From contig JAGNWK010000007.1 of NCBI GenBank assembly GCA_017985985.1, positions 1 through 57,687 on the forward strand: a stretch of DNA of 57,687 bases, read 5' to 3'. Positions within the stretch are counted from its first letter, which is position 1; each line of letters opens with the position of its first letter. This document shows, one piece after another, positions 25,200-33,159 of this stretch. Below the pieces are notes generated by a model. It saw nothing but the letters and a program-made list of their open reading frames with translations. It was not told the origin of the DNA and ran no database searches. The stretch is from Oligoflexales bacterium (GTDB lineage: Bacteria > Bdellovibrionota_B > Oligoflexia > Oligoflexales > Bog-1112). The position numbers were made by a program, and so were the translations under genes.

Positions 25200-26765
25200 T
25201 CAGAGATCAAAGTTTACAAAAGCTTGGAAAAGGATGTTCGTACTTCGATTGTCTTCTGCTGTCCTGCGCCAAGCAGAACCTGGGAATAGCGCCCCAGCAG
25301 AGGCTCCAAACAGGGTATCATCAGACAGGGGAATCCAGTATCTGACGTCGAGTTCAAATCCTAGATCTTGTCCATAAAACCCAATGGGTTTGTTGTTTTG
25401 ATCAGCATAATACGCCTTGGCTTTATCTGGGATAGAGCCATTGAGGAGAGCGTAAAGCAATTTACTCTCGAGAGTGCCGCTGGAACTACTCTCATACCTG
25501 TATCCAAGGGAATAGATCTGGGAGTTGACGACCTGATTGGATTCAAACACCCCATCAACTCTAAGGTCATCACTTTCAGAACGACCATTGAAGAGGATGA
25601 GGGCCGGTTTGTAGTTGGGATGCAGGGCTAGAGCAGCTGTAGAGCTGTCCCGGTTCTGAATTCCGATCAAAGGGTCACCTTTTTTGTCGGCGTAGTATCC
25701 ATCGCTATCCCCAGGAGCATAAGTGTAGTCTGCGAGGAATAAGTGCCGGGTGGAGCTTTGTCTTGGATAGGAACTATCCCCAAACTTTCTCCAGCTTGTA
25801 CTTTGTGATTTGTCATTTGTCCCTTGGAAAGTCCATTCCACATTGCCTGCAAGTGCGATGGTTTGCATTTTATTGACGGCTTCTTCTCCCTGAGCTTCAT
25901 AAGCTCCCCCGAGGCGGGCGCTATTCAAATCGCCAGTCTTTCCTAAGCGGAAGATGAACTCATTCTTAAAACGCAGTTGAGAAGATGCGAAATCAGAGTA
26001 AAGATCGACGAAGGAAAGGTCCGTGTGGATGTACTTTGATTTGATATTGGCAGCATAGATAGCTATCTCTTTGGACCAAGACAGTGGGCTGCTAACCTTC
26101 CTGTCATCGTAGTTGATCGCAAAGAAGAATTGCTGGATGTCATCGCTGAGATTGCTTGGGCCCCAGTGCTCGTCAGGTGTGACGCTGTTGGGAGTAGCTG
26201 AGCCCGTCTCTGATAATTGGTCAAAGCCAAAAAGAAATCCGAGAGTTTGAAATTTCTGGGTATTAACGTCGCAGGTCACCCCATCGAAGACGCTATTGAA
26301 TTGGCTAAAAGGTCGTTTGCCTGAGTCTAAGAGGAGTCCGAGCCCCCAATCTCGACCCCGTCTTCCTGCTTCTAGTATGCAGTAATCAAAGGCATAACGC
26401 ATGTAGGCTTTGCTCGCCTTTAGAGTGAAATCTTTATAGGCTGGGAAGGATGTATTTTGGTTGGGTTCCCTAGATTCATCGCCGAGGTAAGCGTCCCGCG
26501 GCTTATCAAAAAGGCGTAATTCTAGAAAAAAACTCGATTTATCATGGACTCTTGCTTCCCCCTCAAGGCGAAAGCTTTGTTCGGTCGCACTGTGCATGCC
26601 TCTGTCTTTTGAGCTAGATGGTGCAGTCTGGACCTCTGTTTTGAGGCTGTAGTGCCCGGTTCCATCGAAAAAAAGGCTGAAACCTGTCTCTGGGAGTGAG
26701 AGAAGGGCAATGCAAACAAAGCACACGGAGGTGAAACGGTTCGACCTTGAGTAGGCTATTGGCAT
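25200..26765 (-). CDS. Putative outer-membrane beta-barrel protein
   Basis: 521 residues with a signal peptide (hydrophobic FVCIALLSLPETGFS, likely cleaved just after). The mature part is rich in alternating hydrophobic/aromatic strands, many with RGRDWGLGLLLDSG-like turns, and ends in AFVNFDL, resembling the C-terminal insertion signal of outer-membrane proteins. Near residue 135, LEAGRRGRDWGLGL resembles motifs in capsule-assembly or alginate-export-type barrels. I cannot assign a ligand. It begins about 95 bases after rny on the same strand, with tandem hairpins in between. Confidence 0.65.
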   Translation of the reverse strand: MPIAYSRSNRFTSVCFVCIALLSLPETGFSLFFDGTGHYSLKTEVQTAPSSSKDRGMHSATEQSFRLEGEARVHDKSSFFLELRLFDKPRDAYLGDESREPNQNTSFPAYKDFTLKASKAYMRYAFDYCILEAGRRGRDWGLGLLLDSGKRPFSQFNSVFDGVTCDVNTQKFQTLGFLFGFDQLSETGSATPNSVTPDEHWGPSNLSDDIQQFFFAINYDDRKVSSPLSWSKEIAIYAANIKSKYIHTDLSFVDLYSDFASSQLRFKNEFIFRLGKTGDLNSARLGGAYEAQGEEAVNKMQTIALAGNVEWTFQGTNDKSQSTSWRKFGDSSYPRQSSTRHLFLADYTYAPGDSDGYYADKKGDPLIGIQNRDSSTAALALHPNYKPALILFNGRSESDDLRVDGVFESNQVVNSQIYSLGYRYESSSSGTLESKLLYALLNGSIPDKAKAYYADQNNKPIGFYGQDLGFELDVRYWIPLSDDTLFGASAGALFPGSAWRRTAEDNRSTNILFQAFVNFDL

Positions 26766-26790
26766 AGAGACGTCCTTGCGAGCGTGTTAG

Positions 26791-26824
26791 ATCTGGATCA
26801 GATAGCGTAGCTAGCAGCTACGCT
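26791..26824. other. Two tandem hairpins between rny and the outer-membrane protein gene
   Basis: AGCGTAGCT (26804-26812) and AGCTACGCT (26816-26824) form a perfect 9-bp stem with a 3-base loop. ATCTG/CAGAT beside it forms a 5-bp stem. No T-tract follows on either strand. Possible mRNA processing or decay signal within a two-gene transcript. Confidence 0.4.
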
Positions 26825-26859
26825 GAAAGCCTTAGGGCAAGCTTCTAGGTTTAGGGAGC

Positions 26860-28422
26860 TTACGTGGCGTAGTCAACATGCTTGCTCTCTTTAAGTATGG
26901 TGATTCTTACCTGGCCAGGAAAAGTAAGTTCCTGACGCAGTTTGATGGCGATTTCATTTGAAATATTGCGAACGTCCTCGTCGCTATGGTCCTCTGGCGT
27001 TATGAGAGCTCGAACTTCTCTCCCTGCTTGCAGGACGAAAGCGCTATGGATACCCTTGAATTGAGTAACGATAGCCTCCATATCCTCCAGCCTTTTTATG
27101 TACGTAGCCAGAATCTCTTTTCTGGCGCCAGGACGATTCACCGACAGTGTGTTGGCAGCTCCCAAGATGACGGCAAGAGGAGAGGCATTTAAGAGCTCTT
27201 CCCCATGGTGCAACTTTACCGCTTCGACGATGTCCTTGTGTTCACCATATTGTTCGCAGACATTAGCAGATATATCGGCGTGATGTCCCTCTGTTCCTTG
27301 GTCCACAGCTTTGCCAATATCGTGAAGCAGACCTGCTCTCTTTGCTTTCTTCACATTGAGGCCCATCTCAGAAGCCATCATGCTACAGATATGGGAGGTC
27401 TCGATAGAGTGTTGGAGAACAGATTGAAGCCCTACATGTCGGAAACGTAACTTCCCGAGCAAAGATAGGATTTCAGGATGCAAATCGGTAATCCCGGCAT
27501 CGAAGGCCGCCTGTTCACCGCTCTCTCGAAGTAACCCTTGGAACTCTAGCTCTACTCTCTTCGCGGTTTCCTCTATGCGAGCTGGATGGATACGCCCATC
27601 AGCGATCAGTCTCTCCAAAGTAATTTTCGCAATTTCTCTGCGGATCGGGTTGAAGCAGGACAGGATGACGGCTTCTGGGGTATCGTCAATGATAAGATCG
27701 ACACCGGTGGCTTGTTCAAGGGCTCGAATATTCCTTCCCTCCCGCCCAATGATGCGTCCTTTCATCTCCTCGCTTGGAAGAGTGACAACTGTGACAGTGG
27801 AGTCGTTTACATACTCGCCAGCCATACGCTGAATCGATAAGCTTACGATCTCTAACGCTTTCAGATTGGCATCTTTCCTTGCTTCTTGCTCAATTTTTCG
27901 AATTGTCTTCTGAGCTTCTTTACGGGCTTCATCTTCTACGGAGCGAGTGAGTTCCTTCTTGGCCTCCTCCGCTGACATATTCGCTATTTTTTCAAGAGTT
28001 CTCTGATTTTTTTCAATTGTGATCTCATAGTCAGCTAAAAGACGGAGGTGCCGTTTCTCTTCTGCGGCTAGCTTTTTTTCTTTTTCAGAAGATTTGGCCT
28101 CTCTCTCTTCGATAGCTTCCTGTCTCGTTGTCAGGAGAGTTTCCCGGTGCTTTATCTTTTTCTCAAGCTTGACCATCTCCGTTTTACGCTTCTTCGATTC
28201 CTCCTCAAAATTCTTACGGCGGAGTCGAGACTCTTCCTTGGATTCACGGAGAGCATTTTTAATAACGTGGTCAGCTTCTTTTCGGGCTTCTTCTAGGATA
28301 TGCTTGGATTCGAGCTGTGCGGTCTCAAAGGAAGCTAGGACTTTCTTTTTATGCAAAAAAAAGCCCAGGACTATGACGCCGACCAGAAAACCAACGAGGA
28401 TGATCAATATATTTTCAATCAA
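26860..28422 (-). CDS. rny: Ribonuclease Y
   Basis: Membrane-anchored endoribonuclease that initiates mRNA decay. 520 residues in the expected order: an N-terminal transmembrane helix (ILIILVGFLVGVIVLGFF); a long charged coiled coil to about residue 190; a KH domain with GRIIGREGRNIRALEQATGVD near 229-249; and an HD domain with LLHDIGKAVDQ near residue 367. The C-terminus VRITILKESKHVDYA is typical of Rny. Rny occurs in Firmicutes, spirochaetes and parts of the former Deltaproteobacteria, which helps place the organism. It lies downstream of pal; both - strand genes may be cotranscribed. Confidence 0.96.
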   Translation of the reverse strand: MIENILIILVGFLVGVIVLGFFLHKKKVLASFETAQLESKHILEEARKEADHVIKNALRESKEESRLRRKNFEEESKKRKTEMVKLEKKIKHRETLLTTRQEAIEEREAKSSEKEKKLAAEEKRHLRLLADYEITIEKNQRTLEKIANMSAEEAKKELTRSVEDEARKEAQKTIRKIEQEARKDANLKALEIVSLSIQRMAGEYVNDSTVTVVTLPSEEMKGRIIGREGRNIRALEQATGVDLIIDDTPEAVILSCFNPIRREIAKITLERLIADGRIHPARIEETAKRVELEFQGLLRESGEQAAFDAGITDLHPEILSLLGKLRFRHVGLQSVLQHSIETSHICSMMASEMGLNVKKAKRAGLLHDIGKAVDQGTEGHHADISANVCEQYGEHKDIVEAVKLHHGEELLNASPLAVILGAANTLSVNRPGARKEILATYIKRLEDMEAIVTQFKGIHSAFVLQAGREVRALITPEDHSDEDVRNISNEIAIKLRQELTFPGQVRITILKESKHVDYAT

Positions 28423-28533
28423 AACCTATAGCCTCAGCTTGTAGGTACAACAACCCCAAATTCATCACTGTTTGGGAAAATAGAAAGAGTCAGGATCACT
28501 GGCTCTTCCCGGAAGTCAAAGGCCAACGACTTG

Positions 28534-29046
28534 TTATTGGAGAAGCGCTGGTTCAGCTCTTCTGTTTTTTGCGCGAGCTTCTTCAGAGTGGCCTTCCGCG
28601 GCTGGTTTTTCTTCTCCGTAAGAGATCGTTGAAAGGTGGGCAACGTCGACTCCCAACTGGACGAGGAAGTTTTTAGCAGACTCTGCACGTCGCGCGCCGA
28701 GGGCTAGGTTGTACTCTGGTGTTCCAATATCGCAAGTGTGACCAGCAATCTGAACGGTTGTATTTGAGCTTTTGAGGTGGTCAGAGAGTCGGGTCAACTT
28801 TTCTTGGCTGGAACTATCTAGGTTAGCGCTATCGAAACCGAAGTATACAGTTTCAGGCGAAAAAGAGCCCGTTTTTGATTCTGCAGAGGGTGCTTTAGCG
28901 GCTTCGTTTGCATTGGCTCCTGGGCTTGTGCTCACAGGAGTCTCTAGGGCATGCTCGTCGCTGGTACAAGCTGTGAAACTTGTAGCGAGGGCTATGAAAA
29001 CAGAAAGGATCAGGCCTTTTTTGCTTATTACTCTGTCCAACAACAT
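28534..29046 (-). CDS. pal: OmpA/Pal-family peptidoglycan-associated lipoprotein
   Basis: 170 residues. N-terminal lipoprotein signal with FTAC as lipobox, then a Ser/Ala linker. The OmpA C-terminal domain follows from about residue 65: VYFGFDSANLDSSSQEKL, VQIAGHTCDIGTPEYNLALGARRAESAKNFL and YGEEKP. Asp and Arg of the meso-DAP-binding pair are present (TCDIGTPEYN and GARRAESAKN). GHTC replaces the usual GHTD, which is slightly unusual. Start ATG 29046 has AGGAG 6 bases upstream. Pal links the outer membrane to peptidoglycan with the Tol system; tol genes are not in this window. Confidence 0.88.
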   Translation of the reverse strand: MLLDRVISKKGLILSVFIALATSFTACTSDEHALETPVSTSPGANANEAAKAPSAESKTGSFSPETVYFGFDSANLDSSSQEKLTRLSDHLKSSNTTVQIAGHTCDIGTPEYNLALGARRAESAKNFLVQLGVDVAHLSTISYGEEKPAAEGHSEEARAKNRRAEPALLQ

Positions 29047-29125
29047 GTCGATCTCCTAATAATTAATTTTTCTTGTAGGCAAAAGCGGGTCTGAGAGTTG
29101 TTCGCAGGTTCCTTGCGCAGCCGGT

Positions 29126-29160
29126 GAACATCAGAACACTCGGTGAACACTCTTTGAACA
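29126..29160 (-). promoter_or_regulatory. Four GAACA/TGTTC boxes in the pal leader
   Basis: GAACA occurs at 29126, 29134, 29145 and 29156, the last three exactly 11 bp apart (one helical turn). They lie inside the predicted 5' UTR of pal. They could be a protein-binding array on DNA or a repeated motif in the leader RNA. Confidence 0.35.
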
Positions 29161-29217
29161 ATCCTTTGAAGTCATATCCCATAAACCGCATTAAACACCT
29201 CACAATATACCGCAAGA

Positions 29218-29246
29218 ACTATAAGAGACGGGTTAGTTTTTGTAAA
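29218..29246 (-). promoter_or_regulatory. Sigma-70 promoter for pal
   Basis: On the - strand TTTACA (29246-29241) and TATAGT (29223-29218) are separated by 17 bases. A start near 29211 gives a leader of about 165 bases to the pal ATG. Confidence 0.55.
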
Positions 29247-29283
29247 CTTAAAAAAATCTGCTGATAGTTCATGACTGGTCGCC

Positions 29284-30810
29284 TCAAATAGGTGAGCTCT
29301 GTGGGGGGAGATGTTCTAGATGTTGGACAAATTGGTGCTGAATACCCGAAAACTCCCCGCTTGACATGAAGACGACGACATCATTTGGCTTGGTTTGTTG
29401 GTAAAGCCATTCTAGTAGGGCGGAATTTTTATCGAAGGAGAAAGCTCGGTGACTACCTATTTCACTTGTGAGGTTGAGGAGGTTCATTTTCTGTTCTTCA
29501 GGTATTCGTCGATCGTAGGGGACCTCACCAAGCAAGGAGATGTCTGCTTTTTGCAGTGCTTTTGCATATTCATGTTGAAAAATATTGCGACGGGAGGTTG
29601 CGTTTCTTGGTTCAAAGGCAGCGATGATTCTTGAGTGCGGGTGTAGGGTTCGGATACTCTCTACTGTGTAGCTGACAGAGGTGGGGTGATGAGCGAAGTC
29701 TTCATAGACAAAAATTTTATCAGAATAGAGACGTTCAAATCGTCGTTTCACCCCTTCGAAGTCCTCAATCATTGTGATGATTTTTTTCGAACTTGGCGTC
29801 GGACTTTTTAGCTCCTTGTTTTGAAAAAGTCTGGTGAGGCACCCCAGGGCTTGAGCTATGTTGGCGAGATTGTGGGGGCCAGGAAGTCTCGTGCGGATGG
29901 GAAGAGTTCCCCAGAGGCTTGTTTTGATCTGGCCTTGCCAGAGGAAGGGAAAACTTGTGCAGGGGGCTGAGCTAAGCACCTCAATGTGTCGATTCTCTTC
30001 TGTAGCTGAAAAGAGGTCTTTGGTGTGAGATCCAGTCTGAAAGACGTATTTTTCCCACTCTATCTTTTGAATGATTTTGTTTACACCGGGATCACTTATA
30101 TTCGCTATAAGATTTTGCGGATCAGGGAGAAGCTTGAACAGTTTGAGAAACATGGACTCGAGAGATTCTAAGCTTGGGAATATGTCAGCATGGTCGTACT
30201 CGAGGTTGTTGAAGAGAGTATAGCATGGATTGTAGTGAAGAAATTTAGACTCTTTATCAAAAAAACAGGTGTCGTATTCGTCTCCTTCGATAACAAAGAA
30301 GTCTCCTTTTCCAACATGAAAACTTCGTCCAAGATTTTTGGGAAGACCCCCTATGATGAAACTAGGATCTTCATCCATTTCAGTTAAGAGATGAGTGAGC
30401 AGGGAGGCGGTGGTTGTTTTCCCATGTGTCCCACACACGACGAGGCTCTTTTTTTTCTGGAGAAACTTGTCTCCAAGAAAGGCTGGAAAACTGGTGTAAG
30501 GAAGTTCATTTCGAAGAATATATTCAATCTCAGGGTGGGAACGGGAAAGCGAGTTGGCAATAACATAAACACTGGCAGGATTTTTTGCGATATTCTCTTC
30601 GCTGTACGGACTCAGAACGGAGATGCCAAGATCTTCGAGCATTGTGGACATGGGAGGATACATTTTGGCATCACTTCCCAGGACATGGAATCCAGCCTCT
30701 TGCAGGAGTCCTGCAACAGCAGCCATTCCCGTCCCTCCGATCCCGACGAAATAAACTGTCTCGCGGCAGGCCTTTTTCTGAAAATCATTTATTGTTCCTG
30801 ATGCTTGCAT
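29284..30810 (-). CDS. mpl: UDP-N-acetylmuramate:L-Ala-gamma-D-Glu-meso-DAP ligase (Mpl)
   Basis: Mpl rejoins recycled murein tripeptide to UDP-MurNAc with ATP. About 508 residues. Motifs: FVGIGGTGMAAVAGLLQEAG (Mur ligase N domain), VCGTHGKTTTASLLTHLL (P-loop near residue 125), and IEGDEYDTCFFDKESKFLHY, which distinguishes Mpl from MurC. Further signals are NNLEYDHADIF, AHHPTSV and FEPRNATSRRN. I choose ATG 30810, preceded by AAAGG; the open frame extends into the upstream ldcA gene. With ldcA next to it and amgK/murU elsewhere in the window it forms a recycling set that would yield UDP-MurNAc-tripeptide. Confidence 0.94.
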   Translation of the reverse strand: MQASGTINDFQKKACRETVYFVGIGGTGMAAVAGLLQEAGFHVLGSDAKMYPPMSTMLEDLGISVLSPYSEENIAKNPASVYVIANSLSRSHPEIEYILRNELPYTSFPAFLGDKFLQKKKSLVVCGTHGKTTTASLLTHLLTEMDEDPSFIIGGLPKNLGRSFHVGKGDFFVIEGDEYDTCFFDKESKFLHYNPCYTLFNNLEYDHADIFPSLESLESMFLKLFKLLPDPQNLIANISDPGVNKIIQKIEWEKYVFQTGSHTKDLFSATEENRHIEVLSSAPCTSFPFLWQGQIKTSLWGTLPIRTRLPGPHNLANIAQALGCLTRLFQNKELKSPTPSSKKIITMIEDFEGVKRRFERLYSDKIFVYEDFAHHPTSVSYTVESIRTLHPHSRIIAAFEPRNATSRRNIFQHEYAKALQKADISLLGEVPYDRRIPEEQKMNLLNLTSEIGSHRAFSFDKNSALLEWLYQQTKPNDVVVFMSSGEFSGIQHQFVQHLEHLPPQSSPI

Positions 30811-30842
30811 GGTGACCTTTCTGTGAATAAAGTGTGAATAAC

Positions 30843-31808
30843 TTAAAAGGATAGCTCCAGGTGACCGAGGTGATCCCATTGAAGCTGATGGTTTTGAATG
30901 AGACCGGTGGCCCCGATCATGAGAGGGATGTTGGGAAAGGCGTGGCCAAATTCTGGACTAGCAAAGAGGGGGACCGGACAATGGCGTGCCATTTCCATCA
31001 GAACGTCAGATTCGGAGAGGCTTGTATTTTCTGGCAGATTCATTTCAGTCAGGCGCCCGACAATGAAAGCCCGAACTCCTTTGGTGGCTGGATTTTGGAG
31101 TAAGTGGTGGAAAGAGCGAAGTACCTGGGGAGGGCTTTCATGGACATCTTCCAGGAAGATCAAAGAACCTTTAAGAGATTTTGGGAAGTAGGGAGTTCCC
31201 ATCAGGGAGCAAAGAATGCTAAGACAACCTCCGAAAAGGGTGCCTTGGAGGGGGAGGTCTTGAGGGATCGAGCTACTCCTGCTGCCTGATGCGGAGACTC
31301 TATGGGCAGCGATCTTTACAGAAGAAGTTTGGGCGGAGAGAATGTTTAGGAGAACTTGTATGTCTTTGGGGAACTCTAGAGTCTTTTGAGGACTATCTGG
31401 CCAGAGAGCTGTTGCTGGCATGGGGGCGTGAAGTCCTTTCCACCCCAACTTCGTGAAGAGAGCGCTGTGTAAGGCTACAATGTCAGAGAATCCGACGAGT
31501 AATTTAGGTTTTCTTTTTTTCAAGCGAGTCCAGGGTAGGAGGGGTAGAATTTCAGCACTTCCATATCCTCCTCGTCCACAGAGGATAATTTGACTTTCTT
31601 CTTCGAGAAGAGCTTCTTCCAGAGCGCTGGCGCGGGCTGCTAGATCAGATGATATGTATGGCCAGGGGGAAGGAGGGAGTTCTTCATAAAGAACTTTGAA
31701 GCCCAAGCCTTCGAGTTGTTCTATTTTCTTTGAAAATGGCTCGGCAGCTCTGCTGGCAGGGAATAGGAGACGGATAGTTGCTCGAGCTGGTGTTTTATGA
31801 TTTCTCAC
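30843..31808 (-). CDS. ldcA: LD-carboxypeptidase, S66 family (murein tetrapeptide carboxypeptidase)
   Basis: Removes the terminal D-Ala from murein tetrapeptides so that Mpl can use the tripeptide. 321 residues, normal length. ILCGRGGYGSAEILPLL and LVGFSDIVALH carry the nucleophilic Ser near residue 108. LIFLEDVHESPPQVLR holds the catalytic Glu region, and FGHAFPNIPLMIGATG near the C-terminus holds the catalytic His. No signal peptide is seen, as expected for a cytoplasmic enzyme. It starts with GTG 31808 after GGGGAAG. It lies 33 bases upstream of mpl, so the two form a recycling operon. Confidence 0.93.
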   Translation of the reverse strand: MRNHKTPARATIRLLFPASRAAEPFSKKIEQLEGLGFKVLYEELPPSPWPYISSDLAARASALEEALLEEESQIILCGRGGYGSAEILPLLPWTRLKKRKPKLLVGFSDIVALHSALFTKLGWKGLHAPMPATALWPDSPQKTLEFPKDIQVLLNILSAQTSSVKIAAHRVSASGSRSSSIPQDLPLQGTLFGGCLSILCSLMGTPYFPKSLKGSLIFLEDVHESPPQVLRSFHHLLQNPATKGVRAFIVGRLTEMNLPENTSLSESDVLMEMARHCPVPLFASPEFGHAFPNIPLMIGATGLIQNHQLQWDHLGHLELSF

Positions 31809-31864
31809 AAATCTTCCCCATGGTGGTAGAAATGACCTTTTTTGGGATGATAGCAGGATAAAAG

Positions 31865-33010
31865 ATGGAATATAAGTGGGATTGTCTCTGGTTTTCTGGG
31901 TATAAGCCCTGCAAATTTAAAAGGACTTGCGAGGCTTGTCCCTATTATACAAGACCAGAAAAGCGTATAGCGATTGTCAGTCTCGAGGCGATGGGCGCGG
32001 TCTTGCGCTCGACCTGTCTTTTGCCTCCTCTTCTAAGGAAATACCCATCCGCTCATGTGACTTGGATTACACTGCCGATGAATGAGTCTCTTCTTCGTCA
32101 TAATCCTTTCATTCACAAGATTTTCTTTATTGAGCCCAAGTCTGTCTTTGCTCTTTTGAAGCTGAAGTTTGACATTCTGTATGTTGTTGATAAGTCCACA
32201 GAAGCTGGTGGTGTGGCGGAACTGGTTCAAGCAGATGAAAAGTTTGGACTCGGCCTCACAGAGTTAGGGGCTATCCGGCCACTGTCCCCTCAGGCTGATT
32301 ATCAGTTTGCACTCGGTCTCGATGATCAGCTTAAATTTTTTAAGAATCAAAAGCCGGAGACCCAGCAAATAACAGAAACTATGGGTCTGGAATGGAAACG
32401 GGATGAGTATATTCTTGAATTGGAAGAGAAGGAAAAGATCGAGAGCCTGAATAGAAAGATCAGTCTTTCTTCTGTGGTCGACAAGAAAGTAGATGGCATT
32501 ATTGGATACAATACAGGATGTTCACCCCTGTATTCCTATAAGAAATTTACCATTGATCAAGCTACTCATATGATAAAAATGTGGAGAGTGAAATTCCCAA
32601 GCTATGTTGTGGCTCTTCTTGGGGGTGGACCAGAGGATAAAGCTCGTCAGGTTTTGATGAAAGAGAGATTCTCTGATGACCCTATGGTCGTCTCCACCCC
32701 AACAGATGAGGGCATGCGCTCTGGTCTTATTTGGGTTGATGCTTGCGATCTTATATTCTCAGGATGCTCACTTGGGATGCATATGGGGATAGCTCTCAAA
32801 AAACCTATGATCGCTTGGTTTGGTGTGAGCTGTAGTCAAGAGGTTGACCTTTATGATAGGGGCGTGAAACTAGTGGCTGAAGTCTCCTGTACTCCCTGCT
32901 GGCGAAGATCTTGTGAGAACACACCGAAGTGCTATGACAGTGTATCTGTCTCTAGAATTGAGGAAGCGACAAAAAAACTGCTTAACCAGTTACAGCCCCT
33001 GTCAACCTGA
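31865..33010 (+). CDS. Glycosyltransferase family 9 with Cys clusters at both ends
   Basis: 381 residues, heptosyltransferase-like. An N-terminal motif of C-x8-C-x5-C-x2-C form (CLWFSGYKPCKFKRTCEACP) is followed by the GT9 start IAIVSLEAMGAVLRSTCLLP. Later GLIWVDACDLIFSGCSLGMHMGIALKKP matches the donor-binding region. The C-terminus CTPCWRRSCENTPKC is a second four-Cys cluster. Such Cys signatures occur in some GT9 proteins and may bind zinc or an iron-sulfur cluster; that is inference. It faces away from ldcA across a 56-base intergenic space and is followed by a repeat element. Probably acts in LPS or another envelope glycan. Confidence 0.8.
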   Translation: MEYKWDCLWFSGYKPCKFKRTCEACPYYTRPEKRIAIVSLEAMGAVLRSTCLLPPLLRKYPSAHVTWITLPMNESLLRHNPFIHKIFFIEPKSVFALLKLKFDILYVVDKSTEAGGVAELVQADEKFGLGLTELGAIRPLSPQADYQFALGLDDQLKFFKNQKPETQQITETMGLEWKRDEYILELEEKEKIESLNRKISLSSVVDKKVDGIIGYNTGCSPLYSYKKFTIDQATHMIKMWRVKFPSYVVALLGGGPEDKARQVLMKERFSDDPMVVSTPTDEGMRSGLIWVDACDLIFSGCSLGMHMGIALKKPMIAWFGVSCSQEVDLYDRGVKLVAEVSCTPCWRRSCENTPKCYDSVSVSRIEEATKKLLNQLQPLST

Positions 33011-33012
33011 GC

Positions 33013-33150
33013 CAAACTATCCGAATATTTATCGCAGAATCCCTCAACGCGAGTATCGCAGAGCCCCATCATTGCGAGCGAAGCGAAGCAATCTCCGTGT
33101 AAAGGCAAGATTGCTTCGTCACCTCCGGCTCCTCGCAATGACTAAATTAC
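33013..33150. repeat. Copy B of the dispersed palindromic element
   Basis: Left end CAAACTATCCGAATATTTATCGC resembles the terminal sequence of copy D. The core has CATTGCGAG...GAAGCAATCT, the loop CCGTGTAAAGGCA, and AGATTGCTTC...CTCGCAATG, making an interrupted hairpin. The right end is degenerate. It fills the space between two convergent genes. Confidence 0.75.
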
Positions 33151-33159
33151 AATGCTAAG

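Noticed and set aside
28434..28688. 84-residue frame overlapping the end of pal
   Set aside because: It is in another frame of pal, has no ribosome-binding site and runs into intergenic DNA; pal itself reads through to a normal OmpA-family end.
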